A DNA stretch of 14,551 nucleotides from Candidatus Peregrinibacteria bacterium CG_4_10_14_0_2_um_filter_43_11 (lineage in GTDB: Bacteria > Patescibacteriota > Gracilibacteria > UM-FILTER-43-11). The stretch spans positions 1 to 14,551 of the forward strand of contig PFOK01000014.1 in NCBI GenBank assembly GCA_002792495.1. The letters are read 5' to 3'. Below, piece by piece: positions 6,753 through 13,482 of the stretch. The position numbers were made by a program, and so were the translations under genes. Numbering within the stretch: the stretch's first letter is position 1; the number at the start of each line of letters is the position of its first letter. Below the pieces are notes generated by a model that worked only from the letters and a program-made list of their open reading frames with translations, did no database searches and had not been told where the DNA came from.

Positions 6753-7358
6753 ATGACTATGACATCACCCATTCCAAATAAACCGGCACCCGAAGAAACC
6801 GAATTGCCCCAATCTCCGACAGAAGGAGGGGCAAATTCCGCTCCGTCAGATGCCTTCATCATGCCGGAAGGCACCCACGAAGTCGGTATGGCGCCGGAGA
6901 GAGACCCTTCGTTGCGTCAGGCGACACTGGATAAAATCAGTGACGTAAAACAACGCCTTGCGGAAGTGGGGGGGTCGGTGGCAAAAAAGGCGGGAGCTTT
7001 GGGGGAGAGCTTGGCGACTGTGGAAAACGGATTTTACGGAGGGGCAATGAGAACAGCGAGGAAGCTGGTCACGCTCCATCCTTTTCAGGCGGTACAGGAA
7101 TTCGGTGGAAGTTTTATGAAAATGACAGGAGGAACCTGGGATATGGCCGGTACGGCGACAAGAGGGGCAGTGGGAAGCGTGGCAAATGCGGGAAAAACAG
7201 CTTTAAAAATTCCCGGTTTCGTAGCCCGATCGCCTCTGCTTTTATTCGAACTCATGAAAAGAAGATTGGCAGATCCGCTTTTCAACACAGTAGGAAGTGT
7301 GATGTCCGGCGGCATACCAATGCCATCAATAGCAAGGGGGGGTGGTAAAAAAGGATAG
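6753..7358 (+). CDS. unrecognised Gly/Ala-rich protein, last gene of the pilT cluster
   Basis: 201 residues with no motif I recognise. Residues 1-55 are Pro/Glu/Ser/Thr-rich and probably disordered. Residues about 56-90 are helical and charged (DKISDVKQRLAEVGG). Residues about 90-190 alternate glycine/alanine-rich amphipathic segments with basic residues, and FVARSPLLLFELMKRR (156-171) is amphipathic with a basic end. There is no clear transmembrane helix or signal peptide. The C-terminus is glycine- and lysine-rich. The pattern suggests a membrane-surface or scaffold protein rather than an enzyme, but this is a guess. It starts 5 bp after the previous stop, so it belongs to the same transcript. 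An ATG two codons later (6759) is an equally good start. A possible terminator overlaps its stop codon. Confidence 0.6.
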   Translation: MTMTSPIPNKPAPEETELPQSPTEGGANSAPSDAFIMPEGTHEVGMAPERDPSLRQATLDKISDVKQRLAEVGGSVAKKAGALGESLATVENGFYGGAMRTARKLVTLHPFQAVQEFGGSFMKMTGGTWDMAGTATRGAVGSVANAGKTALKIPGFVARSPLLLFELMKRRLADPLFNTVGSVMSGGIPMPSIARGGGKKG

Positions 7359-7398
7359 TGACGAGGATGGATTGTAACGTTATGTTCCACTATTTTTT
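7355..7398 (+). terminator. possible terminator of the pilT cluster
   Basis: ATAGTG (7355-7360, overlapping the TAG stop) pairs perfectly with CACTAT (7388-7393), which merges into six T (7393-7398). The loop is long (27 nt) but contains a small internal inverted repeat (TAACGTTA). It lies between the cluster and the pyrH promoter, where a terminator is expected. The long loop keeps confidence low. Confidence 0.35.
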
Positions 7399-7428
7399 CG
7401 ATGATCCACTTTGATCGCCGGTTTTTAT

Positions 7429-7457
7429 TTGACCCTTGTTTTACGAATCGATAGAAT
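7429..7457 (+). promoter_or_regulatory. sigma70-type promoter of pyrH
   Basis: TTGACC (7429-7434) and TAGAAT (7452-7457) are exactly 17 bp apart. Transcription would start near 7464, leaving a leader of only about 18 nt before the pyrH ATG, with no room for a usual ribosome binding site and none visible. The -10 context GATAGAATGAAC matches the ligA promoter. Confidence 0.75.
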
Positions 7458-7481
7458 GAACAGGAAAATAAATGCAATACC

Positions 7482-8189
7482 ATGAAATACAAGCGGATCA
7501 TGCTCAAAATTTCGGGGGAGGTGCTGGGAGAAAGGGGGGAAGGCAGTGGGATCGATTCCACTGCACTCATTAAGATTGCGAAAGAAATTGTTGAAATTCA
7601 GAAAAAAAAGATTCAGGTGGTTGTGGTGGTTGGAGGAGGTAATATTTGGCGATACCGGGATACAAAAGATGCCGGTATCGAAAGAACCACTTCCGATTAC
7701 ATGGGCATGATGGCGACGATCATGAATAGTGTCGCGCTTCAAAGTGCCATCGAAAAGCTGGGAACGGATTCCCGCGTCGCAACGGCTTTAGATCTTCCTC
7801 AAATCGCTGAGCCTTACATTCGTCGTCGGGCGTTACGACACCTGGAAAAGGGGCGTGTGGTCATTTGTGGCGGAGGAACGGGCAATCCTTATTTTACAAC
7901 CGATACGGCAGCGGCACTCCGTGCGGTCGAATTGGAGTGTGACGTGATTTTAAAAGCCACCAAAGTGGATGGGGTTTATACCGCCGATCCAGCCAAAGAT
8001 AAAAAAGCTAAAAAATACGACAACTTGAGTTACGACGAAGCTATCGAGAAAAAATTAAGGGTAATGGATCAAACCGCTTTTTCTTTGTGCCGCGAAAGTA
8101 AAATGAAAATCCTGGTTTTCAGTATGCATCAAAAAGGAGCGATTTTGAAGGCGGCGACTGGGGAAAAAATTGGAACGCTCGTTTCCTAA
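7482..8189 (+). CDS. pyrH: UMP kinase PyrH
   Basis: Phosphorylates UMP to UDP with ATP, the last step shared by all pyrimidine nucleotides. The 235-residue length and the amino-acid-kinase fold fit bacterial PyrH. Visible motifs are the N-terminal LKISGEVLG (8-16) with Lys9, the glycine loop VVVGGGNIWR (48-57), SDYMGMMAT (71-79) for UMP binding, GGGTGNPYFTTDTAAALRA (130-148) and KVDGVYTADP (161-170). The ATG chosen lies about 18 nt after a strong promoter. pyrH-frr is one of the most conserved bacterial gene pairs, which supports both calls. The usual upstream partners rpsB and tsf are absent; pyrH here follows the pilT cluster and has its own promoter. Confidence 0.98.
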   Translation: MKYKRIMLKISGEVLGERGEGSGIDSTALIKIAKEIVEIQKKKIQVVVVVGGGNIWRYRDTKDAGIERTTSDYMGMMATIMNSVALQSAIEKLGTDSRVATALDLPQIAEPYIRRRALRHLEKGRVVICGGGTGNPYFTTDTAAALRAVELECDVILKATKVDGVYTADPAKDKKAKKYDNLSYDEAIEKKLRVMDQTAFSLCRESKMKILVFSMHQKGAILKAATGEKIGTLVS

Positions 8190-8200
8190 TTTCAAAAGCG

Positions 8201-8252
8201 ATTCGGACTTTAAAAATTTTTAAAGTCAGACGCGAATTTAAATCTTAAATTC
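8201..8252 (+). repeat. two overlapping inverted repeats between pyrH and frr
   Basis: The first is a perfect 22-bp palindrome (8206-8227; arms GACTTTAAAAA/TTTTTAAAGTC), extended by ATTCG (8201-8205) and CGAAT (8233-8237) across a 5-nt bulge. The second is a perfect 8-bp stem with a 3-nt loop (GAATTTAA at 8234-8241, TTAAATTC at 8245-8252), followed by ATATTTTT up to the frr ATG. Bases 8234-8237 belong to both structures, so the extended first hairpin and the second hairpin exclude each other in RNA. A role in attenuation, RNA processing or stability is possible. Confidence 0.6.
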
Positions 8253-8260
8253 ATATTTTT

Positions 8261-8818
8261 ATGACCAACTCTGTTCTCGGCGAAGCGGAAGCCAAATTTC
8301 AAAAGGCAGTCGATCATTTGCATGAGGAATTCGGAAAGTTACAAATAGGCCGTGCCAATGCTTCTTTGGTAGAAGGATTAATGATCGATAGTTATGGTTC
8401 TTTAATGCCGCTCAAGGGGGTCGCTTCTATTTCTATTCCGGAGGCCACCCAAATTCTCATTCAGCCATGGGACAGAAACCAAATCGCGTCTATCGAAAAA
8501 GCGATTCGCGATTCGAATTTAGGGTTGAATCCTCAGAACAACGGCCTGACCATTCGCTTAACGCTCCCCCCGTTGACCGAAGATCGTCGCAAGGAACTGG
8601 TTAAGATCGTTCATAAGAACGCGGAAGAAGCACGTATTTCGGTAAGAAACAGTCGTCATGAGGCTCTCACTGCTTGGAAGCAGATGGAAAAAAACAAAGA
8701 GATCAGTGAAGATGAGTTTCGTAAAAATGAAGATGATCTGCAAAAGAAAGTGGATGAATTCAATAAAATAATTGAAGATTCGGTCAGACACAAAGAACAC
8801 GACGTGATAACGGTTTAG
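8261..8818 (+). CDS. frr: ribosome recycling factor
   Basis: Splits the post-termination ribosome together with EF-G. The 185 residues match the family length. Domain I is a three-helix bundle, seen in GKLQIGRANASLVEGL (25-40) and in the long C-terminal helices, including EARISVRNSRHEA (123-135) with Arg129 and Arg132 in the conserved rRNA-contacting region. Domain II includes PLKGVASISIPEATQILIQPWD (50-71). The gene follows pyrH at 71 bp with no recognisable separate promoter, but with strong AT-rich inverted repeats in between. There is no Shine-Dalgarno; the ATG follows a T-run. Confidence 0.97.
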   Translation: MTNSVLGEAEAKFQKAVDHLHEEFGKLQIGRANASLVEGLMIDSYGSLMPLKGVASISIPEATQILIQPWDRNQIASIEKAIRDSNLGLNPQNNGLTIRLTLPPLTEDRRKELVKIVHKNAEEARISVRNSRHEALTAWKQMEKNKEISEDEFRKNEDDLQKKVDEFNKIIEDSVRHKEHDVITV

Positions 8819-8899
8819 CCTCCATCACAAAAAATGTGGGGGGTGGTGGCTTCACCATCAATCAAGTCGCTACTTGTCATTTAAAATAAACTCAAAACA

Positions 8900-10012
8900 A
8901 TGATTTTTATAACCATCATCGCTTTCATCGTCATTTTTTCATTTTTAATCCTGGTTCACGAATGGGGGCATTTTATAATGGCCCGTCGTGCCGGTATTGA
9001 AGTGGAAGAATTCGGAATTGGATTACCCCCTCGCGCGAAAGCGTTTTACAAAGACAAAAAGGGAACGGTCTATTCATTGAACTGGATTCCTTTTGGGGGA
9101 TATGTTCGTTTGTATGGTCAGGACAGTGCGGATCCAAAATTATTAAAGAGTAAAAAAAGTTTCGCCTCCAAAACCATTTTGCAACGTTCGGCGGTCATTG
9201 TTGCGGGGGTTGCGATGAATTTTATATTCGCGTGGTTGCTCATCAGCATCGGATTCATGATAGGAATGAAACCTTTTTTGGTCACTTCGGAAGACGTTCA
9301 AAGGGCGGCAGAACAGGGGATTGTAGAGACACAACACGTGCTCTATATTCACGAGGTAACATCCGGTTCGCCCGCGGAAGCGGCGCACATTCAGACAGGA
9401 GATCTGATCACAAAAATCAATCAAGATCCAGCGCCTTTAGCGGAAGGGTTGGGAGGCACAATCAATAAGGGGAAAGAAAATACAGTGTCCGTTCTTCGTA
9501 AGGGGGAGGAGCTTTCTTTCACCGTAATACCAGACAAGGAAGGGCATGTCGGTTTTTCGATTTCCGATGAAAAATACATCAAAGAGGTGAATACGGTAAA
9601 ATATTCTCCGTTGGTAGCACCGCTAAAGGCGGCCAAAGAAGTCGGACGTCTTTCAATACTGACGGTTCAAATGTTCGGAAAAGTGATCGTGAGCATCATC
9701 AGCAAATTTGCCGTACCGGAAGGGGTCGCGGGGCCGATAGGTATCGCGCATATGACTTACAGTTTTGTGCAACAGGGATTCATGGCAGTACTACAATTCA
9801 CCGCGCTGATTTCAATCTCGCTGGGTGTCATCAACATCATGCCTTTTCCGGCACTCGATGGAGGTCGTTTACTCTTTATTATTTTTGAAATTGTTTTGCG
9901 TCGGAACCCCAACGCGAAGTGGGAAGGGATTATCCATACCATTGGATTCGCTTTGTTGATGGCTTTAATTTTGATCGTGACTTGGAATGATATTCTGACT
10001 TTAATTAAATAA
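8900..10012 (+). CDS. rseP: RseP-type site-2 zinc metalloprotease
   Basis: An intramembrane protease that cleaves transmembrane segments of anti-sigma factors and leftover signal peptides. The active-site HEWGHF (20-25) supplies the zinc ligands His20 and His24 and the catalytic Glu21, in the first transmembrane helix. MPFPALDGGR (314-323) carries the third ligand, Asp320. FGGYVRLYG (66-74) is the typical membrane-associated loop. One PDZ domain lies at about 145-215, where E. coli RseP has two, so at 370 residues it is nearer the single-PDZ type. Predicted membrane spans are at about 2-19, 98-122, 297-314 and 345-366. It stands between frr and dnaA; uppS, cdsA and dxr, which usually lie between frr and rseP, are missing. 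A short non-terminator hairpin (8844-8857) lies in the gap before it. Confidence 0.95.
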   Translation: MIFITIIAFIVIFSFLILVHEWGHFIMARRAGIEVEEFGIGLPPRAKAFYKDKKGTVYSLNWIPFGGYVRLYGQDSADPKLLKSKKSFASKTILQRSAVIVAGVAMNFIFAWLLISIGFMIGMKPFLVTSEDVQRAAEQGIVETQHVLYIHEVTSGSPAEAAHIQTGDLITKINQDPAPLAEGLGGTINKGKENTVSVLRKGEELSFTVIPDKEGHVGFSISDEKYIKEVNTVKYSPLVAPLKAAKEVGRLSILTVQMFGKVIVSIISKFAVPEGVAGPIGIAHMTYSFVQQGFMAVLQFTALISISLGVINIMPFPALDGGRLLFIIFEIVLRRNPNAKWEGIIHTIGFALLMALILIVTWNDILTLIK

Positions 10013-10048
10013 AATGATAAGCGGAAGGTTTCGTCAACAGAATCCGTT

Positions 10049-10079
10049 TTGCAAAATCCTGAAGATCGATTACTATAAA
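10049..10079 (+). promoter_or_regulatory. candidate promoter of dnaA
   Basis: TTGCAA (10049-10054) is followed at 16 bp by TACTAT (10071-10076) or at 19 bp by TATAAA (10074-10079). Either could serve as a -10 box, and neither spacing is the 17 bp seen at the other promoters here. A start near 10085 would give a leader of about 80 nt to the preferred dnaA ATG. Confidence 0.45.
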
Positions 10080-10169
10080 GCCCCCCGCGATTCGAAATAA
10101 AAATAAATAGAGAGCAAAGTGGTGATTCAGTTCCTTGATGCTTTTATTCTTTTAACTTTTTTGATGACA

Positions 10170-11585
10170 ATGAATCTCAAAGACTTATGGACTGGAATCA
10201 TAAATGAATTAAGCAATGAAACTGAGCGTATTAAACTCATCACATGGTTTAAAAACACAGTCATTTTATCTGTCGAAAATGGGATCATAACGGTTGGTCT
10301 TCCATTGCCGTTCTTTTTGAATTGGCATTCGGTTCACTTCGCTAAAATGACGCTCGAGGCGGCCAAAAAGCTTGATCCAACCATCCGTCAAATCGCTTAC
10401 GAGGTTGATTTAACACTTGGCGATAGCGACCCAAGAGCCATTGATCTCGCCAAGCATTTTCCGGAAAAAAATCTGGCACGCAAAGTGCCGAAAAAAAATG
10501 AAGTAAAATTTGTGGGAGGGGTGGTTTCTAAAATACTCAATCCCCAGTACACGCTGGAAAACTTTGTCATCGCTCCGGAAAATCGCCTTGCTCATGCCGC
10601 CTGCCTGAATGTGGCAAAATACCCCGGTCAAAATTACAACCCCTTGTTTATTTATGGTGGAGTGGGATTGGGAAAAACCCACTTATTGCAAGCGACAGGG
10701 AACGAAATACTCCGCAACGATCCGGGTCGTGTGATTGTGTACATCACCACAGAAACATTTGTAAACGAAGTGGTTGACTCCATTCAAAAGCGCAACATGG
10801 ATCGATTGCGAAACAAATACAGAAAAGTAGACACGTTGATTGTGGATGACATTCAATTCATTGCGAACAAAGACCGCACTCAGGAAGAATTTTTCCACAC
10901 TTTCAACACGCTTTATGATGGAGGCAAACAGATCATCATCAGTTCTGACAGACCGCCTCATGAGTTGACCTTATTGAATGAACGACTGGTTTCACGCTTT
11001 GAATCCGGAATGATCGTTGACGTGAAAATGCCGGATTACGAAACACGTCTGGCGATTTTACAGGAACGGTGCAGGGAAGCACAGGTATTTATCAGTCCGG
11101 CTGTTCTGGAATTCATCGCGTTCAATATCACCCGTTCGGTACGGGCTTTACAGGGAGTTCTAAAACAGGTGATTGCCCGTTACGAATGGGAGCACATTGC
11201 CCCCACGGTTAAAATGGTTTCCGAAATCATCAAGCACAGTCAAAAGGAGGTCAAGATGGTCGGATTCGTCGAAGATGATCCAACGCCCAGAGGTGTGATT
11301 ACGCTCGAACAATTGATTGATTGTGTTTCGGAATATTACACCATTCCAAAAACGGAAGTTGTCAGTGATTCACGGGTTCGCGAATGTACCGTTCCACGGC
11401 AGATCATCATGTATTTGGCCAAGACCAAGCTCAATATGTCTCTCGCGAGAATCGGCGAAAACCTGGGAAAGCGAAATCACACTACTGTGATGCACGCGAT
11501 CAGCCGCGTCGCGGAAAAGCTAAAAGAAGATCATCAACTCATGCGGGATATCAACGCCATCAAAAGAGAGGCCGGAATGCACTAG
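10170..11585 (+). CDS. dnaA: chromosomal replication initiator DnaA
   Basis: Binds DnaA boxes at oriC and opens the origin in an ATP-dependent filament. With the ATG at 10170 the protein has 471 residues. Domain I is at about 1-80, followed by a short linker. The AAA+ domain has Walker A GGVGLGKT (163-170, Lys169), Walker B LIVDDIQF (223-230), SRF (275-277, candidate arginine finger) and sensor II in RSVRALQG (322-329). Domain IV (about 375-471) carries PRQIIMYLA and the signature GKRNHTTVMHA. Two residues that contact the DnaA box in E. coli differ: P423 is Ala426 and D433 is Asn436. An in-frame GTG (10119) and an ATG (10164) lie upstream; the GTG would add a hydrophobic 17-residue stretch unlike known DnaA, so I prefer 10164 or 10170. 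dnaN is not adjacent, and no cluster of DnaA boxes was seen. Confidence 0.97.
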   Translation: MNLKDLWTGIINELSNETERIKLITWFKNTVILSVENGIITVGLPLPFFLNWHSVHFAKMTLEAAKKLDPTIRQIAYEVDLTLGDSDPRAIDLAKHFPEKNLARKVPKKNEVKFVGGVVSKILNPQYTLENFVIAPENRLAHAACLNVAKYPGQNYNPLFIYGGVGLGKTHLLQATGNEILRNDPGRVIVYITTETFVNEVVDSIQKRNMDRLRNKYRKVDTLIVDDIQFIANKDRTQEEFFHTFNTLYDGGKQIIISSDRPPHELTLLNERLVSRFESGMIVDVKMPDYETRLAILQERCREAQVFISPAVLEFIAFNITRSVRALQGVLKQVIARYEWEHIAPTVKMVSEIIKHSQKEVKMVGFVEDDPTPRGVITLEQLIDCVSEYYTIPKTEVVSDSRVRECTVPRQIIMYLAKTKLNMSLARIGENLGKRNHTTVMHAISRVAEKLKEDHQLMRDINAIKREAGMH

Positions 11586-11604
11586 ATGATGAAAAGATCC
11601 GGAA

Positions 11605-11943
11605 TTAATGGCAAAAAGCTTCAATGAAGCTGCCGCAAAAATGACGGAGCTCATGCTGAACGGATTCCACATCTTTTATCGAAATACCTTTTTCAACAAT
11701 GCCATCGTGCATGATCTGTGAAGAACGATTGAATGTCTTGGCGGTGTCGTTGACTGTTTTTTCCACATGGGCAGAAAGCGTCATTTCCGCTTTGCAATGA
11801 TGACAGGCCACATCAAATGTGCAGTCTGGTCCCACAACATCGGTAATGGCGATGTTATGTGGTAAAATACGTGTTTTGCACTGAGGGCAATCGAGTGTTT
11901 GAGAAATCTGGGTGATGATTTCATGGATGTCATGGTGAGTCAT
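11605..11943 (-). CDS. small Cys4 (zinc-ribbon-like) protein, unknown function
   Basis: 112 residues if started at the ATG at 11943. An N-terminal helix (THHDIHEIITQISQTL) is followed by CPQC (19-22) and CHHC (47-50), with a further Cys41. The two CxxC pairs probably bind one zinc ion. The remainder is helical and charged and ends in a His/Cys-rich segment (VQHELRHFCGSFIEAFCH). I recognise no family. The frame stays open upstream to 12084, but a good promoter (11975-12003) with a start near 11968 lies inside that extension, so the shorter protein is preferred. It converges with dnaA, with 19 bp between stops. The CxxC pairs could indicate nucleic-acid or protein binding, which cannot be resolved here. 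Confidence 0.65.
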   Translation of the reverse strand: MTHHDIHEIITQISQTLDCPQCKTRILPHNIAITDVVGPDCTFDVACHHCKAEMTLSAHVEKTVNDTAKTFNRSSQIMHDGIVEKGISIKDVESVQHELRHFCGSFIEAFCH

Positions 11944-11974
11944 TTTTGTTTTTTTGTTGAAAATAAATCCCATC

Positions 11975-12003
11975 ATTATAGCAGATTCAAGCCAAAAAAG
12001 CAA
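11975..12003 (-). promoter_or_regulatory. sigma70-type promoter of the Cys4 protein gene
   Basis: On the minus strand, TTGCTT (11998-12003) and a perfect TATAAT (11975-11980) are 17 bp apart. The predicted start near 11968 gives a leader of about 25 nt to the ATG at 11943, which decides the start codon of that gene. Confidence 0.65.
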
Positions 12004-12080
12004 TGGTGTAAGGTATAACAACACAACAAAAAAACAGACATTGCAATATGTATTCCAATTATAAAAGTACCACCCCTGCA

Positions 12081-12104
12081 CCACTCCTATAAGGAGGGGT
12101 TTTT
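12081..12104 (+). terminator. intrinsic terminator, plus strand
   Basis: CTCCT (12084-12088) pairs with AGGAG (12092-12096) over a 3-nt loop. Two more C-G pairs are possible past a bulged A. Five T follow at 12100-12104. It would stop plus-strand transcription running on from dnaA before it enters pyrC antisense. Confidence 0.6.
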
Positions 12105-12129
12105 AAAATACTTCCCCCGATTGGGGGAG
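12105..12129 (-). terminator. intrinsic terminator of pyrC, minus strand
   Basis: Five G-C pairs plus flanking T-A and G-T pairs (CCCCC at 12114-12118, GGGGG at 12123-12127, loop GATT) make a strong hairpin. On the minus strand it is followed by AAG and TATTTT. It lies about 55 bp after the pyrC stop. Together with the plus-strand hairpin it forms back-to-back terminators sharing an AT-rich centre. Confidence 0.6.
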
Positions 12130-12183
12130 CGCAGAGGGGGTACTTTTACACCGTTATTACTCAAAAAAGGGCATCGGATACAC

Positions 12184-13467
12184 CTATTTTTTCCATTTTA
12201 TCTCACCTGCGACAATGGTCATAATCGGCCAGCCTCTTAAGGTCACGCCATGAAAAGGAGAATTTTTGCCTTTAGAAACGAGCTTGTGGCGATCAACCGT
12301 TTTTTCAGCTTTTAAATCCACAATGACCACATCGGCGGGTTGGCCTGTTTCAAAACAGCCGGTTTTCAGACCCATCAGTTTCGCGGGGCGATCCGTCATC
12401 AGGTGAATGACGTGCATCAAGTCGATGTTCTGTTTAAAATAAAGTTCAGTCAGTGCGATGGGGAGCCGAAGCTCCACTTCGGAAAAACCGAAAGCCGCTT
12501 TGGTGAGTTCCACTTTCTTTTCCGCTTCGCAATGGGGGGCGTGATCGGTGGTGATGGCATCTACAGTGCCATCTCGGATACCGTCAATCAAAGCAAGCCG
12601 ATCTTCTTCCGTACGGAGGGGGGGATTGACCTTAGCAAGTCCTTTCTGCCGAAGAACAGATTCTTCCGTCAGAGCGAGGTGATGAACGGTGACATCGCAG
12701 GTGATCATGATGCTTTCCCGTTTGGCTTTTCGGATGAGTTCAATCGATTCTTTTGTGCTCAAGTGTGTAAAATGGGCGCGGGCGCCGGTTTTGAGTGCCA
12801 GCCTGATGCCACGTTCCACCGCCTTCCATTCCTTTTCGTTCGGCTGGCCGGGTACACCCAGTTTTTGACTGATATCACCTTCGTTAACCACTCCGGTAGG
12901 GGCGATGGAATGGACTTCCGGATGAGTCATGACGGTGAGTTTCCACTGAGCGGCTTGACGGTATGCTTCCTCTAAAAGGGTTTCATCATCAATATCAAAA
13001 CCGTCGTCACTCACAAATCGGATTCCCAAAGCGGGATACTGACTGAAATCCGCAAGCACTTTTCCTTCCAGTTTTTTACTGATCGCGGCGACAATGTTCA
13101 CAGAAATACACGCGTCTTTTTGAATGATTCCCCGGTACGCTTTGATCGATTCACTGCAATCGAGCGGTGGTGACGTGTTTGGCATTGTCATCACACGTGT
13201 CGTTCCACCGGCCACGGCGGCAAGCGTTCCTGTTTTGATCGTTTCTTTAGCGTTTTGTCCTCCGTCACGTAAATGCACGTGCATATCGATAAGCCCGGGA
13301 ATGACCAATTTTCCTTCGGCATCAATCAGTGTCATGCCTTCTCTCGCTCGTATGATTCCGATCTGATCAATCGTATCTCCTCGGATCAAAAGATCCATCA
13401 CTTCATCACGGCCGGTTTTCGGATCGATCACCCGTCCGTTTTTAATCAAAATGGCGTTTGTATTCAT
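12184..13467 (-). CDS. pyrC: dihydroorotase (class I, PyrC)
   Basis: Third step of de novo pyrimidine synthesis: reversible cyclisation of carbamoyl aspartate to dihydroorotate. The 427 residues match class I enzymes. Zinc-ligand motifs are visible: PGLIDMHVHLRDGG (57-70) with His63 and His65, SDDG (153-156), THPE (181-184, His182), AHFTHLST (231-238, His235) and TTDHAPH (306-312, Asp308). The substrate-binding HLR and the C-terminal metal-isomerase-like segment FETGQPADVVIVD (372-384) are typical. The codon at 13468-13470 is TTG, so the ATG at 13467 is the better start. It begins 15 bp after pyrB stops and is surely co-transcribed with it. A terminator follows. carAB, pyrD, pyrE and pyrF are not in the window. 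Confidence 0.96.
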   Translation of the reverse strand: MNTNAILIKNGRVIDPKTGRDEVMDLLIRGDTIDQIGIIRAREGMTLIDAEGKLVIPGLIDMHVHLRDGGQNAKETIKTGTLAAVAGGTTRVMTMPNTSPPLDCSESIKAYRGIIQKDACISVNIVAAISKKLEGKVLADFSQYPALGIRFVSDDGFDIDDETLLEEAYRQAAQWKLTVMTHPEVHSIAPTGVVNEGDISQKLGVPGQPNEKEWKAVERGIRLALKTGARAHFTHLSTKESIELIRKAKRESIMITCDVTVHHLALTEESVLRQKGLAKVNPPLRTEEDRLALIDGIRDGTVDAITTDHAPHCEAEKKVELTKAAFGFSEVELRLPIALTELYFKQNIDLMHVIHLMTDRPAKLMGLKTGCFETGQPADVVIVDLKAEKTVDRHKLVSKGKNSPFHGVTLRGWPIMTIVAGEIKWKK

Positions 13468-13482
13468 CAAAATAGGGTTTTT

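Larger units (their letters stand above)
12062..12148. repeat. 87-bp inverted-repeat element enclosing two hairpins
   Basis: The ends 12062-12079 and 12131-12148 are inverted copies, 16 of 18 bp identical (outer ten TAAAAGTACC perfect). Between them lie two hairpins, described separately. The outermost TA on each side could be a target-site duplication of the kind made by Tc1/IS630-type elements, so a miniature transposable element is possible. A bidirectional terminator with an extra outer stem explains it equally well. Confidence 0.6.

Noticed and set aside
9930..9938. TTATCCATA, one mismatch from a DnaA box, near dnaA
   Set aside because: A single imperfect site inside the rseP coding sequence, with no cluster and no AT-rich unwinding region, so not evidence of an origin.
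10119..10169. GTG-started N-terminal extension of DnaA
   Set aside because: It would add a hydrophobic stretch before domain I that DnaA proteins do not have; ATG codons at 10164 and 10170 fit the family length better.
11944..12084. Upstream extension of the Cys4 protein with a hydrophobic segment
   Set aside because: A good promoter with a perfect TATAAT lies inside it and would start transcription downstream of the longer start.
12340..12975. 211-codon plus-strand open frame opposite pyrC
   Set aside because: Antisense to a clear dihydroorotase with all its metal-ligand motifs; its translation is rich in Phe/His and unlike a real protein.
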